DNA from: Sulfurovum sp.
Lineage (GTDB): Bacteria > Campylobacterota > Campylobacteria > Campylobacterales > Sulfurovaceae
DNA length: 64,000 nucleotides
Direction of reading: 5' to 3'
NCBI GenBank assembly: GCA_002733215.1
Contig: NVUY01000003.1
Span: forward strand, 1 to 64,000
Below are positions 17,968 to 27,546 of this stretch, in pieces. The stretch's first letter is position 1. The number at the start of each line of letters is the position of its first letter. The notes below the pieces were generated by a model. The model was not told where the DNA came from. It worked only from the letters and a program-made list of their open reading frames with translations, and did not search any database. A program made the position numbers and the translations under genes.

Positions 17968-18863
17968 TAAAACTCCCTGTCTATCATCTGCATGGCGATG
18001 CCGGAAAGTGCTTCTTCTCCATAACGATCCATCAGTTCGATCGCTTCTTCTACCAGCTCTTTTGCTTCAAAAAATGATTTTTCTATAATTTTATGTGTTC
18101 TCATCCGCTCGAGTATCCAGTTTTGTTCTTCACTGGAAAGTTGCTTTGTATGCAGTGATTTTAATGTTTCTTTCTCCTTGCTGTCCAAAACCTCATAGAG
18201 ATAGATATAGGGAAGTGTTGTTTTCCCCTCCTCAAAATCATGCAATGCCGGTTTACCCAAGATCGCTGCATCTGCAGTAATATCAAGTATGTCATCTATC
18301 ATTTGAAATGCCAGTCCCAGGTTTCTACCGTAAGTCATGTATGCTTCTTGAGACTTTCCTGCCAATACTGCAGCCGCACCTGCACTGGCCTCCATAAGAG
18401 AGGCCGTTTTCTGGTATATCATTTCAAGATAAACTTCTTTGTCCAGATTAAACGTTTTTGAGAGTGAAACATCTTTCAGTTCCCCAAGGCTGAGTTGTAC
18501 AACTGCGTTTGAAATGATCTTTGCCACTTCGGAACTTATGTTATTTAACTCTAAAAAACCTTTTGAGTAAAGGATATCACCAAGCATAATGGCTGTTTTG
18601 TTTCCGTAGAGTGCATTGAGAGAAGGTTTTGCACGTCGGATATAGGCATCATCTATCACATCATCATGCAGAAGACTTGCGGCATGTATCATCTCTACGA
18701 TAGCCGCTGTCTTAATGACCGAAAGTCCAGACCCTGCTATCTTTAAAATAAGTTTTGCCCGCAGTCTTTTACCGTGAGGTAGCTGCCCATAGAGTTTACT
18801 TACTTCTTTATCGTTCAGATCCGCTATGAATTGTTCTATCTTTCTCTCAACTGCACTTAACAC
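17967..18863 (-). CDS. ispB: Polyprenyl diphosphate synthase (octaprenyl type)
   Basis: This trans-prenyltransferase makes the side chain of the respiratory quinone. The first aspartate-rich motif is DDVIDD (67-72) in LLHDDVIDDAYIRR; the second is DDILD in FQMIDDILDITAD (about 190-200). It also has GKRLR near residue 31 for diphosphate binding. The length is 298 residues. It heads the operon with hemA. The chain length (C30-C40) cannot be told from sequence alone, so octaprenyl is inferred from family naming. Confidence 0.88.
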   Translation of the reverse strand: MLSAVERKIEQFIADLNDKEVSKLYGQLPHGKRLRAKLILKIAGSGLSVIKTAAIVEMIHAASLLHDDVIDDAYIRRAKPSLNALYGNKTAIMLGDILYSKGFLELNNISSEVAKIISNAVVQLSLGELKDVSLSKTFNLDKEVYLEMIYQKTASLMEASAGAAAVLAGKSQEAYMTYGRNLGLAFQMIDDILDITADAAILGKPALHDFEEGKTTLPYIYLYEVLDSKEKETLKSLHTKQLSSEEQNWILERMRTHKIIEKSFFEAKELVEEAIELMDRYGEEALSGIAMQMIDREF

Positions 18864-18939
18864 TATATTATTGTCCTATTTTTTATGTTTTAATCTAAAG
18901 TCAATAATTATAGCCAAATAGTTTTAAGAGTGAAAGTAC

Positions 18940-20829
18940 TCACTCTTTTTTTCCTAAATACGCTTCTATATTTCTAGGTTTACCGAGATAAAATCCTTGA
19001 ACAAACTGGATATCCAATTCTTTTAGCATCTCATAGATATCTTTATCTGAAACACGTTCTGCTACTACTTCATACTGAAAGACCGCAGCCAGTTCCTGTA
19101 TAGATCTAAGAACTGCTTTAGTCCTTTCAGGCGAATGTTTCAGTTCACGGATAATGCTTCCGTCAATTTTCAAAATATCTATTTCCAAGCGTATAAGATA
19201 ATTGTAACTCGCATACCCGCTGCCGAAGTCATCTAGTGCTACTTTTGAACCAAAAGCCTTTAACTGCTGCAAATAGAACATTACTTTTCCATAGTCTTTG
19301 ATCTCATGTGCTTCAAGAATTTCAAAAGTCACTCTATTTGCTATCTCTCTGTTTTCATATAAATTATGTGTGATAAGTTTCATCATATCAGCGTTATCCA
19401 GATCATCCAAATCCAAATTTACACTTATTTCTACATCATCATAGGTCCGTAATGTGCTAAATATCTCTTGAAAGACCAATTTACTCATTTTAATATATTG
19501 GCTGGTACCTTTGATCACATCCATAAAATAATAAGGTGCAATAAGCTTCTTCGGGTCATCTTTATCAATGAGCCTCACTAACGCTTCATATTTGACGATT
19601 TGTTTTGTTTGGGTCTCACAAATAGGCTGATAGAGACACACTAACCTTTCTTCATCCAGTGCTTCTCTGATATAATCGATATTGGTATAACGTATTTCAT
19701 GCAGTTGCTTAATGTCTAAGATACCTAAGCCGTTTTTACCTCTACTTTTTACTTCTAAAAGTTTTTCGTCCAACAATCTTTCTATATGCTGTATGTACAT
19801 AGTCTCTGCAGGAACACTCATCGCACTCATAGAGACAGTTAAATGCTGTACTTCATTGCCTATAAGGTATTTTTTCTCTTTCAATACCTCAAATACTGTT
19901 TGTGCCTGCTCATCTACAGAACCTGCTTCTTTGGGGCTGATAACTAAAAATTCAGTCCCTCCTATACGTACAACAATAGCCTCAGAAGCTAAAGTAGCTA
20001 CAAGTAGCTCTGCAAATTGTTTAAGTACGATATCGCCCTGCTCATAACCAAACTTTTTATTGATCTCTTTAAATTCATCTATATCTATCAGCATGACATG
20101 ATAATTGTCTACTCTCTTATTATTAAAAAACTCTTCTAAATATTGCTTTTTATAGACAGAAGTTAATTTATCTATTATAAGATCTTGATGGATCTTATAA
20201 TATTTATATGCCAAAAAAACCAATAAGAACAGACTAATAAGTAAAAAAGCCTGCATCATCCATACCACAGTCATAAGCGGGGAATTAAAATTATTGAGGT
20301 GCTCACCATAAGACTCGGAGAGATCCAATACCAACAGTGCTTCTGTTTTATTTTCATTTACAATAGGGTAAACCAGCGATAACCAGATCTGTTCAACACC
20401 TTCATGCTGCTCAATAATTTGCATTTTCTGTGTACTGTATACGGTATCAAAAAGTTTACTTTTAGGGAAAAAGATCGTATGATACTCTTCGGGGTCTTTT
20501 TCTGAGCCATCCAGTAAAAAACGGTAGTTACCATTTTCATCTTTTTGTAGGACAAAGATATATTGATACTGTTTGGTTAAAAATGCCTGGAGTACTTCGT
20601 TCAAACGTTCTCTGAATTGAGGATTGTCTTTTAGTTTTTCGTCTATATTGTTTTCTGTTCTGATCTGTATGAGTTTGGCGATTTTAGAGGCATAATGTTC
20701 TGCCTGGTTGATCTCTTCAGTTTTAAGTTTATCTGTACTTTTAATAGTTGCAAACTGCAAAAACAGACCAAAAATGATAAGTAACACCATTAAGAAGTAA
20801 ATAAATTTATCGAAGTATCTTATATTCAT
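18940..20829 (-). CDS. Membrane GGDEF/EAL protein with degenerate GGTEF motif
   Basis: About 629 residues: a membrane segment near the N-terminus, a periplasmic sensor region of about 150 residues, a second membrane segment (about 190-213), then GGDEF and EAL domains. The A-site reads GGTEF (about 290-294), so cyclase activity is doubtful. The EAL domain retains YEALVRL, SVNLDLDDL, ALDDFGSGYASYNYL, ILKIDGS and VVAERVSD, so it is likely an active c-di-GMP phosphodiesterase. The start at 20829 (MNIRYF) or 20844 (which would overlap the upstream stop) cannot be decided. Third gene of an operon with a YfiR-like protein and a TonB-dependent receptor; the periplasmic region is the likely input site. 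Confidence 0.85.
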   Translation of the reverse strand: MNIRYFDKFIYFLMVLLIIFGLFLQFATIKSTDKLKTEEINQAEHYASKIAKLIQIRTENNIDEKLKDNPQFRERLNEVLQAFLTKQYQYIFVLQKDENGNYRFLLDGSEKDPEEYHTIFFPKSKLFDTVYSTQKMQIIEQHEGVEQIWLSLVYPIVNENKTEALLVLDLSESYGEHLNNFNSPLMTVVWMMQAFLLISLFLLVFLAYKYYKIHQDLIIDKLTSVYKKQYLEEFFNNKRVDNYHVMLIDIDEFKEINKKFGYEQGDIVLKQFAELLVATLASEAIVVRIGGTEFLVISPKEAGSVDEQAQTVFEVLKEKKYLIGNEVQHLTVSMSAMSVPAETMYIQHIERLLDEKLLEVKSRGKNGLGILDIKQLHEIRYTNIDYIREALDEERLVCLYQPICETQTKQIVKYEALVRLIDKDDPKKLIAPYYFMDVIKGTSQYIKMSKLVFQEIFSTLRTYDDVEISVNLDLDDLDNADMMKLITHNLYENREIANRVTFEILEAHEIKDYGKVMFYLQQLKAFGSKVALDDFGSGYASYNYLIRLEIDILKIDGSIIRELKHSPERTKAVLRSIQELAAVFQYEVVAERVSDKDIYEMLKELDIQFVQGFYLGKPRNIEAYLGKKE

Positions 20830-20833
20830 ATAT

Positions 20834-21289
20834 TCATAGTGCATCGATCATAAAACTTTGATACTCTTTAGGTAAAATAATATCATATGCTTGCAATCTC
20901 TTTTTGATAAATAACAACTGTGATCTCCCTTTGCGCCAATAAAATGCCCCCACTATATCGTCTGACATCTTTAAAAAATGATAATCTGTAACAAAAAGGA
21001 TCGGTTTTTTACTGACATTTCTGCTTACTTTAAGCCTATATAGAATACTTCTGAGTGATCTTTTATCTGTCATTAAAACAATATCTGCTTCTTCAAGTTC
21101 ATTCGTCAAAAAGATTCTTTTGGAATGGCTAAATACTTCTCTATACTCTTTATCATTCGTATATACATAAATCGTTGCTTTTGAAGATAGAGCAGAAAAT
21201 ATACTATGATACATTTTAAGCGTACTCCCTTTCTCTAAAGCATAAAGCCCACTATAGAAAAGAATGAAGAGAATAATAATTTTTTTCAA
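20834..21289 (-). CDS. YfiR-like (DUF4154-type) periplasmic protein
   Basis: This is a 151-residue protein with a clear signal peptide (MKKIIILFILFYSGLYA). The mature part follows the alternating strand/helix pattern of YfiR/DUF4154 proteins: 'ADIVLMTDKRS', then 'KPILFVTDYHFLKMSDDIVGA', then a beta strand and a C-terminal helix with 'LPKEYQSFMIDAL'. YfiR represses the diguanylate cyclase YfiN from the periplasm in Pseudomonas; here the neighbour is a membrane GGTEF/EAL protein. The family match is by pattern, so moderate. It overlaps both neighbours by a few bases (TonB receptor upstream, GGDEF/EAL downstream). Confidence 0.55.
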   Translation of the reverse strand: MKKIIILFILFYSGLYALEKGSTLKMYHSIFSALSSKATIYVYTNDKEYREVFSHSKRIFLTNELEEADIVLMTDKRSLRSILYRLKVSRNVSKKPILFVTDYHFLKMSDDIVGAFYWRKGRSQLLFIKKRLQAYDIILPKEYQSFMIDAL

Positions 21290-23181
21290 AACATATACTC
21301 TAATTCAAGGATAATACGTTGATCTATAGGAGAGATCTTTAAAGGCTCCAACACACTACCACTCAGAGGATCTATTCTAAACAGGGCAGATTCTTTAGCC
21401 TTATTTAAAAGATTGTCTCCTTTTAATGTGAGAGTAAAATCTTCATAAATATTCCAAGAAACAGAACTTGTCAGGTCAAAATAATCTTTATTATCAAGAC
21501 TGTTACGATGCCACACCACACCATTATAAAAATCAAAGTTTTCATAAGTGTTTATAAAACTAAGATATCCACTGATATCTTCAAGTTTATCTAGATTAAA
21601 GATATCTTCATAGTACGCATAGTAGAGCTGCAGATCTACTTTATTGTTTCTATCGAAACTATAGTCATAATTAAAGACTGTAAAAAAATATTTTGTATCT
21701 CCTGATGGATCAATGATGTCATTTTGCACAATACCATCTTCATCTTGGAATAAATTTAACATTAATCTCAGATTGTGCTTCTTCTTGCGATAAGAAACTT
21801 CTTGACTAATACCCACTGTGGTCTGTGGTGATACATCCTGATAACGTGAAGGATCCAAGTAGCGAACTAAAGGCTCTAAAGCAAACTGAGTACGATAAAG
21901 ATACGCTTTATAACTCCAATGATCACTGTTATAAATATATCCTAAGCGTAACTGCAAAAGATCATCATTTTCTATCCCTCCATTTCGTGAAATGTAGTTA
22001 TAGGATATACCAAGTGTTAAAAGTTGCTTCTCATCTAGTGCATATTGATCCTGAAAAAAGATCGAAGCTACTTTTTCTGTAGTAAAAGGTGAAACCAAAG
22101 CATCCAGCCCATAATTCGTAAAAGAATCAAGCACTTTATATCTCCCTTTTATCCCAGCCGTGATACGATTGTTGCCTATCGTTTCTTTATACGTCAGTTC
22201 AGCTGTATAAGTACTGTTTTTATACTTACCATCAAAGGTATTTGCACCTAAGGCGTCTCTCCAGATCAAAAGCAATTCATCTGCCTGTTTCATATCTGTT
22301 TTAAGCCAGTCATAGGCAATTTGTGCACGCCAAAACTCTCCCAGATTGATCCCGTAATCCATATGAACATTCAAATAATCTATCTCTGAAACCAAAGGTG
22401 TAGCATCCCAACTCATACCTGCAAGGCTGTCTGTGTTTTTTTTCATGACCTGCAGATGAAAAATCTGATCTTCGGTTTTTACGTAAGAAAAAAGTTGCGT
22501 ACGCTCAAAGTCTCTACTTAATGGAGTGAAGGTTCCATTATCTATAGTCTCTCTTTTGGCATCGGTATGCGAAAAGTTGATCATATAGGAAAGGTCTTCC
22601 GTTTGCTGTCCATAAGAAATACTTTGAGAGTTGTACCCTCTGCTTCCTCCTGTAAGGTTCAACTTCCCGCCACTGTCACGTTTAGGGTCTTTGGAATAGA
22701 GAAAAATAGTAAGATACGCAGGCTCCACAGAGGATTCAAAAGACGGAATGGCATAATAAAACTCTATATGATCTACAAAATCTATATTGATATCACCATA
22801 GAGTACCACCCCGCTTCCCATCCACCCCTGAGTGATCTCTACGCCATCCACATAGAGGCGGATAAAGTTACTTCTGTAAGCCTCAACTCCACCGGAAGTT
22901 AAAGGATCTGGAAGAGCCAACCTATTTTCATGATAATAGACAACCGGAGTCGTTTTAAAAACATCTTTGAGTGTTTTTGCATGCATTCTTTCCAGTTTTT
23001 CTCTGGTAAAAAGAACCAAGTGCCCTTTATTTTCATCAATTGTTTTTTGGCTTAAAGCATTTTTTTGATTATACTCTTCTAAAATAGAATCAACATCTTC
23101 TGCATAGATCGTCGATAAAGAGATCATCCATAAAAAAACTAAGCTTTTCTGTATCACCTTTTGTCCAAAAAAATATCCCAT
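21286..23181 (-). CDS. TonB-dependent receptor-like outer-membrane protein
   Basis: At 631 residues it has a signal sequence (about 8-28), then a plug domain (about 50-165) with TREKLERMHAKTLKDVFKTT and 'RLYVDGVEITQGWMGSGV'. A long region of alternating amphipathic strands follows, ending in an aromatic residue (LELEYMF), as expected of a 22-stranded barrel. It is at the short end for substrate-importing receptors. The transported or sensed ligand is unknown. The operon with a YfiR-like protein and an EAL protein suggests that the barrel takes part in outer-membrane sensing rather than plain nutrient uptake. Confidence 0.78.
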   Translation of the reverse strand: MGYFFGQKVIQKSLVFLWMISLSTIYAEDVDSILEEYNQKNALSQKTIDENKGHLVLFTREKLERMHAKTLKDVFKTTPVVYYHENRLALPDPLTSGGVEAYRSNFIRLYVDGVEITQGWMGSGVVLYGDINIDFVDHIEFYYAIPSFESSVEPAYLTIFLYSKDPKRDSGGKLNLTGGSRGYNSQSISYGQQTEDLSYMINFSHTDAKRETIDNGTFTPLSRDFERTQLFSYVKTEDQIFHLQVMKKNTDSLAGMSWDATPLVSEIDYLNVHMDYGINLGEFWRAQIAYDWLKTDMKQADELLLIWRDALGANTFDGKYKNSTYTAELTYKETIGNNRITAGIKGRYKVLDSFTNYGLDALVSPFTTEKVASIFFQDQYALDEKQLLTLGISYNYISRNGGIENDDLLQLRLGYIYNSDHWSYKAYLYRTQFALEPLVRYLDPSRYQDVSPQTTVGISQEVSYRKKKHNLRLMLNLFQDEDGIVQNDIIDPSGDTKYFFTVFNYDYSFDRNNKVDLQLYYAYYEDIFNLDKLEDISGYLSFINTYENFDFYNGVVWHRNSLDNKDYFDLTSSVSWNIYEDFTLTLKGDNLLNKAKESALFRIDPLSGSVLEPLKISPIDQRIILELEYMF

Positions 23182-23333
23182 ATTTTATCCATTTATATAA
23201 AATTCCTATTTTATTATATCCCATATTTGTAGGTATTCAACTGATTACAAATCAGATACTAAAATGTCTTTTAGCCAAACCTAACAAAAAAAACTCTATA
23301 CTCTTTACTAAATATATAATACAAGGGTTTTTA

Positions 23334-24152
23334 GTGCTTGATAAAGTTTTCCATCTGTTAACCGAAGAATATAAGCTTGTCCTTGCAACGACACAAGAGG
23401 ATTTTCAAGCTGTAGAAGCTATAAGAAATGATGTGATTGTTAACCACTATCCGGAAATTGAAGAAACCAAAGAGTATATTTTTAATCAAGATGATGAGCA
23501 GTCCTATATTTATCTTTTACAGCATCAGGCAACAAAAAGGTATATTGGATCTGCAAGGATCTTTTTTGTCAATGAACGTACACCTACACAAGAAATACCC
23601 ATGCAAAAAGATTTGCATATCAAAAATATTGAGCATTTTACACAAGATCTGCCTATCGCTGAAATATCACGCTTCGCTTTAGTTAAGAACCAGGTTCCAC
23701 ATAAAGACTTTTCCGAACTAAGACTAAGAACCTATCTTTCATTACTTCTCATGAGTGCAACACGGATCAGCGTTTTTCTTAATAATTATAGTAAAATATT
23801 TGCTATTATGGAACTCTCGTTGCACCGTATTTTAAAAAGACAAAGTGTAATCTTGGAACCAATAGGTGATGCCATAGATTTTCATGGAGTGAGATTTCCA
23901 TTTGTCATGAAAAAAGAAGATTTTTTATTTGTAGGAGAAAAGACAAAGGGAACCATGGGGGAACTGACAAAGTACTATCTCAAAGAACTTTGTAAAAACC
24001 CGGAATCCTTTTGGCAATTCATAGACAACAACCCTTATTTGGAACGTTCAGACATTCAACTTGATCGTATTTGTCAATTTTTCAAAGAGTTTGGAGATGA
24101 TACTTCTATAGAATTTTTACTGGAGAAGAATGATCTCAGTACAACAGTTTAA
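23334..24152 (+). CDS. N-acyl-amino-acid-synthase / exosortase-associated acyltransferase-like protein
   Basis: At 272 residues it has a GNAT-type N-terminal domain like that of autoinducer synthases and FeeM-type N-acyl amino acid synthases: 'AVEAIRNDVIV' near the start, 'RYIGSARIFF' as a core strand, and 'IAEISRFALVKNQ', the ExSR-like signature of this superfamily. About 190-272 is a helical tail not seen in small GNATs. It probably transfers an acyl chain from acyl-ACP to an amine. The start is a GTG at 23334 with AAGGG about 8 bases upstream. It converges on the RND gene (stop 24157), with only 4 bases between stops. Confidence 0.6.
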   Translation: MLDKVFHLLTEEYKLVLATTQEDFQAVEAIRNDVIVNHYPEIEETKEYIFNQDDEQSYIYLLQHQATKRYIGSARIFFVNERTPTQEIPMQKDLHIKNIEHFTQDLPIAEISRFALVKNQVPHKDFSELRLRTYLSLLLMSATRISVFLNNYSKIFAIMELSLHRILKRQSVILEPIGDAIDFHGVRFPFVMKKEDFLFVGEKTKGTMGELTKYYLKELCKNPESFWQFIDNNPYLERSDIQLDRICQFFKEFGDDTSIEFLLEKNDLSTTV

Positions 24153-24156
24153 TTTT

Positions 24157-27100
24157 TTATTGCTCTTTAACCCTATAGATCACCGCATACATCAAAGGCA
24201 CATAGTAGAGATTTAACACTGTAGCCCATGCTATACCAAAGCCAAGGCTGATCGCCATAGGCTGCAGTATGAGTGCCTGTCCCGAAGCGAAGAAGATCAG
24301 AGATGACAAGCCAAGCACTGTAGTCACAGAAGTGAGTAAGATAGGTCGCAGTCTCATCCCCGCTTTTTGCTGCATCTCTTCATAATTTTTAGATCCTTTG
24401 ATGAAGTCAAGCATGATGAGTCCATCATTAACCACCACTCCGGCAAGTCCTATGACCCCCATCATCCCCGGCATTGTCATATGGATACCCATCAGTTTTG
24501 TTCCCACCAAAGCACCAAAAAGTGAAAGCGGTATGGTGCTGAGTATGATCAACGGCAAGACCAGAGAATTGAACATCCATACCAGCGTGATAAAAATGAG
24601 GAAAACCGCAATGAGCAAGGCTTGTCCCATCTCTTTTTTAAGTTTTTCATTCTCTTTCTCTTCCCCTTTGATGATGAGTTTTACCCCTTCATTTCTCAGC
24701 TCATCGAGGAGTGGCTGTAGCTGCTCCATCACTTCAACCGTGGTGATCACTTTCTTTTCCACTCTTGCAAAAAGTGAGCGTACTTTGTCACCATCTTCCT
24801 TGAAGATCTTGACAAAACTTTTTTGGTAAGTAAAATCACAGATATCCGAGAGTCTTACCACCTGCTGTCCATCCGGCGTGGTAAGTTTAAATGCACCTAT
24901 GGCAGAAGCATCCTGTTTGTATACATCTTCTATTTTGACTCTGACCAAACCTTCATCATTGAACATTTTGGCATACTCTGCTTTGAGAAAAGCACCCTTA
25001 AGTACAGTCGTCACTGAGCCTTCATTAAAGCCTAACTGCTGCCCATATTCATTGACACGCAGTTTCAGTTCCCGCTCTCCGTCATTGGCATTGTCCGCGA
25101 TGTCTTCTACGCCGTCGATGGTGTGCAGTTTCTCTTCCACCCTTTTCATGGCAGCCAGCATCTTATCTCTGTCAGGATGTTCAAATCCTATCTCTACATC
25201 ATTACCTACGATGCCTGCCTGCTGCACGTAGATATTGAACTCTTCATAGAGTTTTTTACCATGGACTTCCTGATCTTTAAATTTTGCAACGATGCGCTCT
25301 TCTATCTCTTTTGCTATATCCTGGGAAAGTCTCTTTCTTATCATATCACTGTCGTCATACTCCAAAGAGAACACAGGATTGATATATTTGTCAAAGAAGT
25401 TTTCCGGTGCTTTTTCATGCAAGTTTATAAAAATTTGAAACAGGTTCTCCCCGATCTCAAAACTTTGGTCTTTGTTAAATTTAAAGCCTATGACCGAAGT
25501 CACAGAATCCATCTCTTCGGGGTCCAGCATTTCCAATAATGCTTCTTCTATCTGCGTGACATAGACTTCTGTTTCGCTCAGATCATTGTTGATGTCTATC
25601 TTTCCGTTCATATAGACCTGCTGGGCATCAAATTCAGGGAAAAGCTGAAACTTGGTGATCTTGAACATGCCAAAAGTACCTAGAACGATCAATATAACTA
25701 TGATCGCGAGGGAACGTTTTTTATGTAAGAGCCGTTTTCCAAGAAAAGATTTATATCCTGCTATCCAATCTCTCCAAAAACTTGTATCTTCTTTCTCTTT
25801 TTTAAATCTTCCCATAGAAAAAGACTCTTTGGCGTGTAGAGGTAAAAAGTAAAAAGCTTCAAAGAGAGAGCTCAAAAGCAGTACGGTTATCATCACAGGC
25901 AGGACTTGCATGAACATCCCCATTTTCCCGCTCATGATCAGCAGCGGTAAAAAGGCAAATACCGTGGTCAGGGTTGCAGTCAGTACAGCAGGGAACATTT
26001 CTATGGCACCATCTATGGCGGCATCTCTCGGATTTTTTCCCATTTCCATATGTCTATAAATGTTTTCAGCAACGACAATGGCTTCATCCACCAGCATCCC
26101 CAAGGCTATAAGTGCGCCAAGCAGGGTCAGCATATTTAAAGAGTAGCCTATCATATCCATCACGACCAGCGTGATCATAAAACTTGCAGGTATCCCTATG
26201 CCCACGACCAAGGCAATACGTATATTAACCGATAAAAAGAGTGCCAGAAAGACCAGTATCAATCCAAACAGAATGTTGGATGAAACAAGATTCAAACGGT
26301 TTTTGATCCATATGGAAGTATCGGTATACGCCTCAAATCTGACTTTCTCATACTTTTCGTTAAACGCTACAAGCACTTTACGTATCTCTTTACTCAAGGC
26401 GATGGCATTGCCCTCTTTGCTTTTGTTGATGTTCAGAGAGATATTCTGTTTCCCGTTATAATGTGAGATCTGTATAGGGTCTCCCAAACCGTAATAGACC
26501 TCTGCCACATCACTCAGACGAAAACGTTTAGCCCCGACACTCAACAGTGTCCGTCCCAGCGTTTCTGCATCTTTTTCACCATTGATCGTAGAGATATAAA
26601 GGTGATCACCCTGCCCGTCAAGCGTTCCGGCAGGAAATATACTTGAAATCCCTGAAATGGCTTTATAGACAGAAGCTTTATCTAGATCATAGGCATCCAG
26701 CTTTTTTTGATCAAGCGTAATAAGCACTTCTTCGTCAGTATCTCCACGCAGTTCTATGCCGCTAAGGTCATGAATGAGTGCCAGTTTACTTTTAAGGTCA
26801 TCTGCTGCGTCAATAAGTGCTTTCTTACTCACATCACCGGAAACTGCAACAAGTAAAAGCGGATATTCATGTACCACAATGCGAGCAAGCGGCTCATCCA
26901 TGTCAGAAGGAAGGTCACGCCTTGTCTTTGAAATGATGTCTTTCACATCCGAGAGTACAAGCTGTGTGTCATTGCCTGTTTTAATATCTGCTTTGATCGT
27001 AAAGCTTCCGTTTTGGATGCTCGTATAGATCGTATCGATCTCTGAAAGACTTTTGAGTTCGTCTTCAATACTTGAGACGACCATTTTGTCCAAAACATCC

Positions 27101-27273
27101 GCAGATGTACCGACATATCCGCCTTGCACAGATATCATGTCAAGTGTCGAAGGGGGGAATATCTCTTTGGCAATATTCTGATAGGCAAGCACAGAGAGTA
27201 CCAGCATAAATACCATCAGAATATGGTTGATGATAGGTTTATCTACGGCAAAACGAATAAAAGCCCGTATCAT
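24157..27273 (-). CDS. RND-family efflux permease (AcrB/HAE1-like)
   Basis: This is a 1038-residue inner-membrane pump subunit with the classic RND plan: a membrane segment near 12-32, a large periplasmic loop, membrane segments about 335-500, a second loop, and membrane segments about 860-1035. Core residues 'GMLVDEAIVVAENIYRHME' mark TM4 with its proton-relay aspartates. No adaptor or TolC gene is adjacent; instead it follows ftsL by 3 bases in the rsmH-ftsL string, so it may use partners encoded elsewhere. It shares little with the second RND pump at 51367 beyond the family core. Confidence 0.9.
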   Translation of the reverse strand: MIRAFIRFAVDKPIINHILMVFMLVLSVLAYQNIAKEIFPPSTLDMISVQGGYVGTSADVLDKMVVSSIEDELKSLSEIDTIYTSIQNGSFTIKADIKTGNDTQLVLSDVKDIISKTRRDLPSDMDEPLARIVVHEYPLLLVAVSGDVSKKALIDAADDLKSKLALIHDLSGIELRGDTDEEVLITLDQKKLDAYDLDKASVYKAISGISSIFPAGTLDGQGDHLYISTINGEKDAETLGRTLLSVGAKRFRLSDVAEVYYGLGDPIQISHYNGKQNISLNINKSKEGNAIALSKEIRKVLVAFNEKYEKVRFEAYTDTSIWIKNRLNLVSSNILFGLILVFLALFLSVNIRIALVVGIGIPASFMITLVVMDMIGYSLNMLTLLGALIALGMLVDEAIVVAENIYRHMEMGKNPRDAAIDGAIEMFPAVLTATLTTVFAFLPLLIMSGKMGMFMQVLPVMITVLLLSSLFEAFYFLPLHAKESFSMGRFKKEKEDTSFWRDWIAGYKSFLGKRLLHKKRSLAIIVILIVLGTFGMFKITKFQLFPEFDAQQVYMNGKIDINNDLSETEVYVTQIEEALLEMLDPEEMDSVTSVIGFKFNKDQSFEIGENLFQIFINLHEKAPENFFDKYINPVFSLEYDDSDMIRKRLSQDIAKEIEERIVAKFKDQEVHGKKLYEEFNIYVQQAGIVGNDVEIGFEHPDRDKMLAAMKRVEEKLHTIDGVEDIADNANDGERELKLRVNEYGQQLGFNEGSVTTVLKGAFLKAEYAKMFNDEGLVRVKIEDVYKQDASAIGAFKLTTPDGQQVVRLSDICDFTYQKSFVKIFKEDGDKVRSLFARVEKKVITTVEVMEQLQPLLDELRNEGVKLIIKGEEKENEKLKKEMGQALLIAVFLIFITLVWMFNSLVLPLIILSTIPLSLFGALVGTKLMGIHMTMPGMMGVIGLAGVVVNDGLIMLDFIKGSKNYEEMQQKAGMRLRPILLTSVTTVLGLSSLIFFASGQALILQPMAISLGFGIAWATVLNLYYVPLMYAVIYRVKEQ

Positions 27274-27276
27274 GAA

Positions 27277-27546
27277 TTAATCTTCGCTAATGGCAAAGAT
27301 CGTATCAGTCACCCTGTTTTTAAACTTCAATGCCTCTACACTCTGTTCAAGCATCACTTTTTCTGCTTGCAGTGCGGAAACTTCTCTTTTCATTTTGTTG
27401 ACCACTTTACTTTCATAATAGATCTGATTGGAGAGATAAATTTTGATCGTGGTTAAAATAAGGACAATAGCAACAGACATAAAGGTGACCATTACCATTC
27501 CAAATGTAATTCCGTTCGGCCTGGATTTTTTCTTTTTAGCTGTCAT
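27277..27546 (-). CDS. ftsL: FtsL-like cell-division protein
   Basis: This 89-residue bitopic protein has a basic N-terminus (KKKKSRPNG), one membrane segment (about 17-38), then a short coiled coil (VVNKMKREVSALQAEKVMLE). This is the layout of FtsL, which joins FtsB/FtsQ in the divisome. Sequence conservation in FtsL is low, so position matters: it overlaps the 3' end of rsmH, as ftsL does in many bacteria. The start ATG at 27546 lies inside the rsmH frame. Confidence 0.75.
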   Translation of the reverse strand: MTAKKKKSRPNGITFGMVMVTFMSVAIVLILTTIKIYLSNQIYYESKVVNKMKREVSALQAEKVMLEQSVEALKFKNRVTDTIFAISED

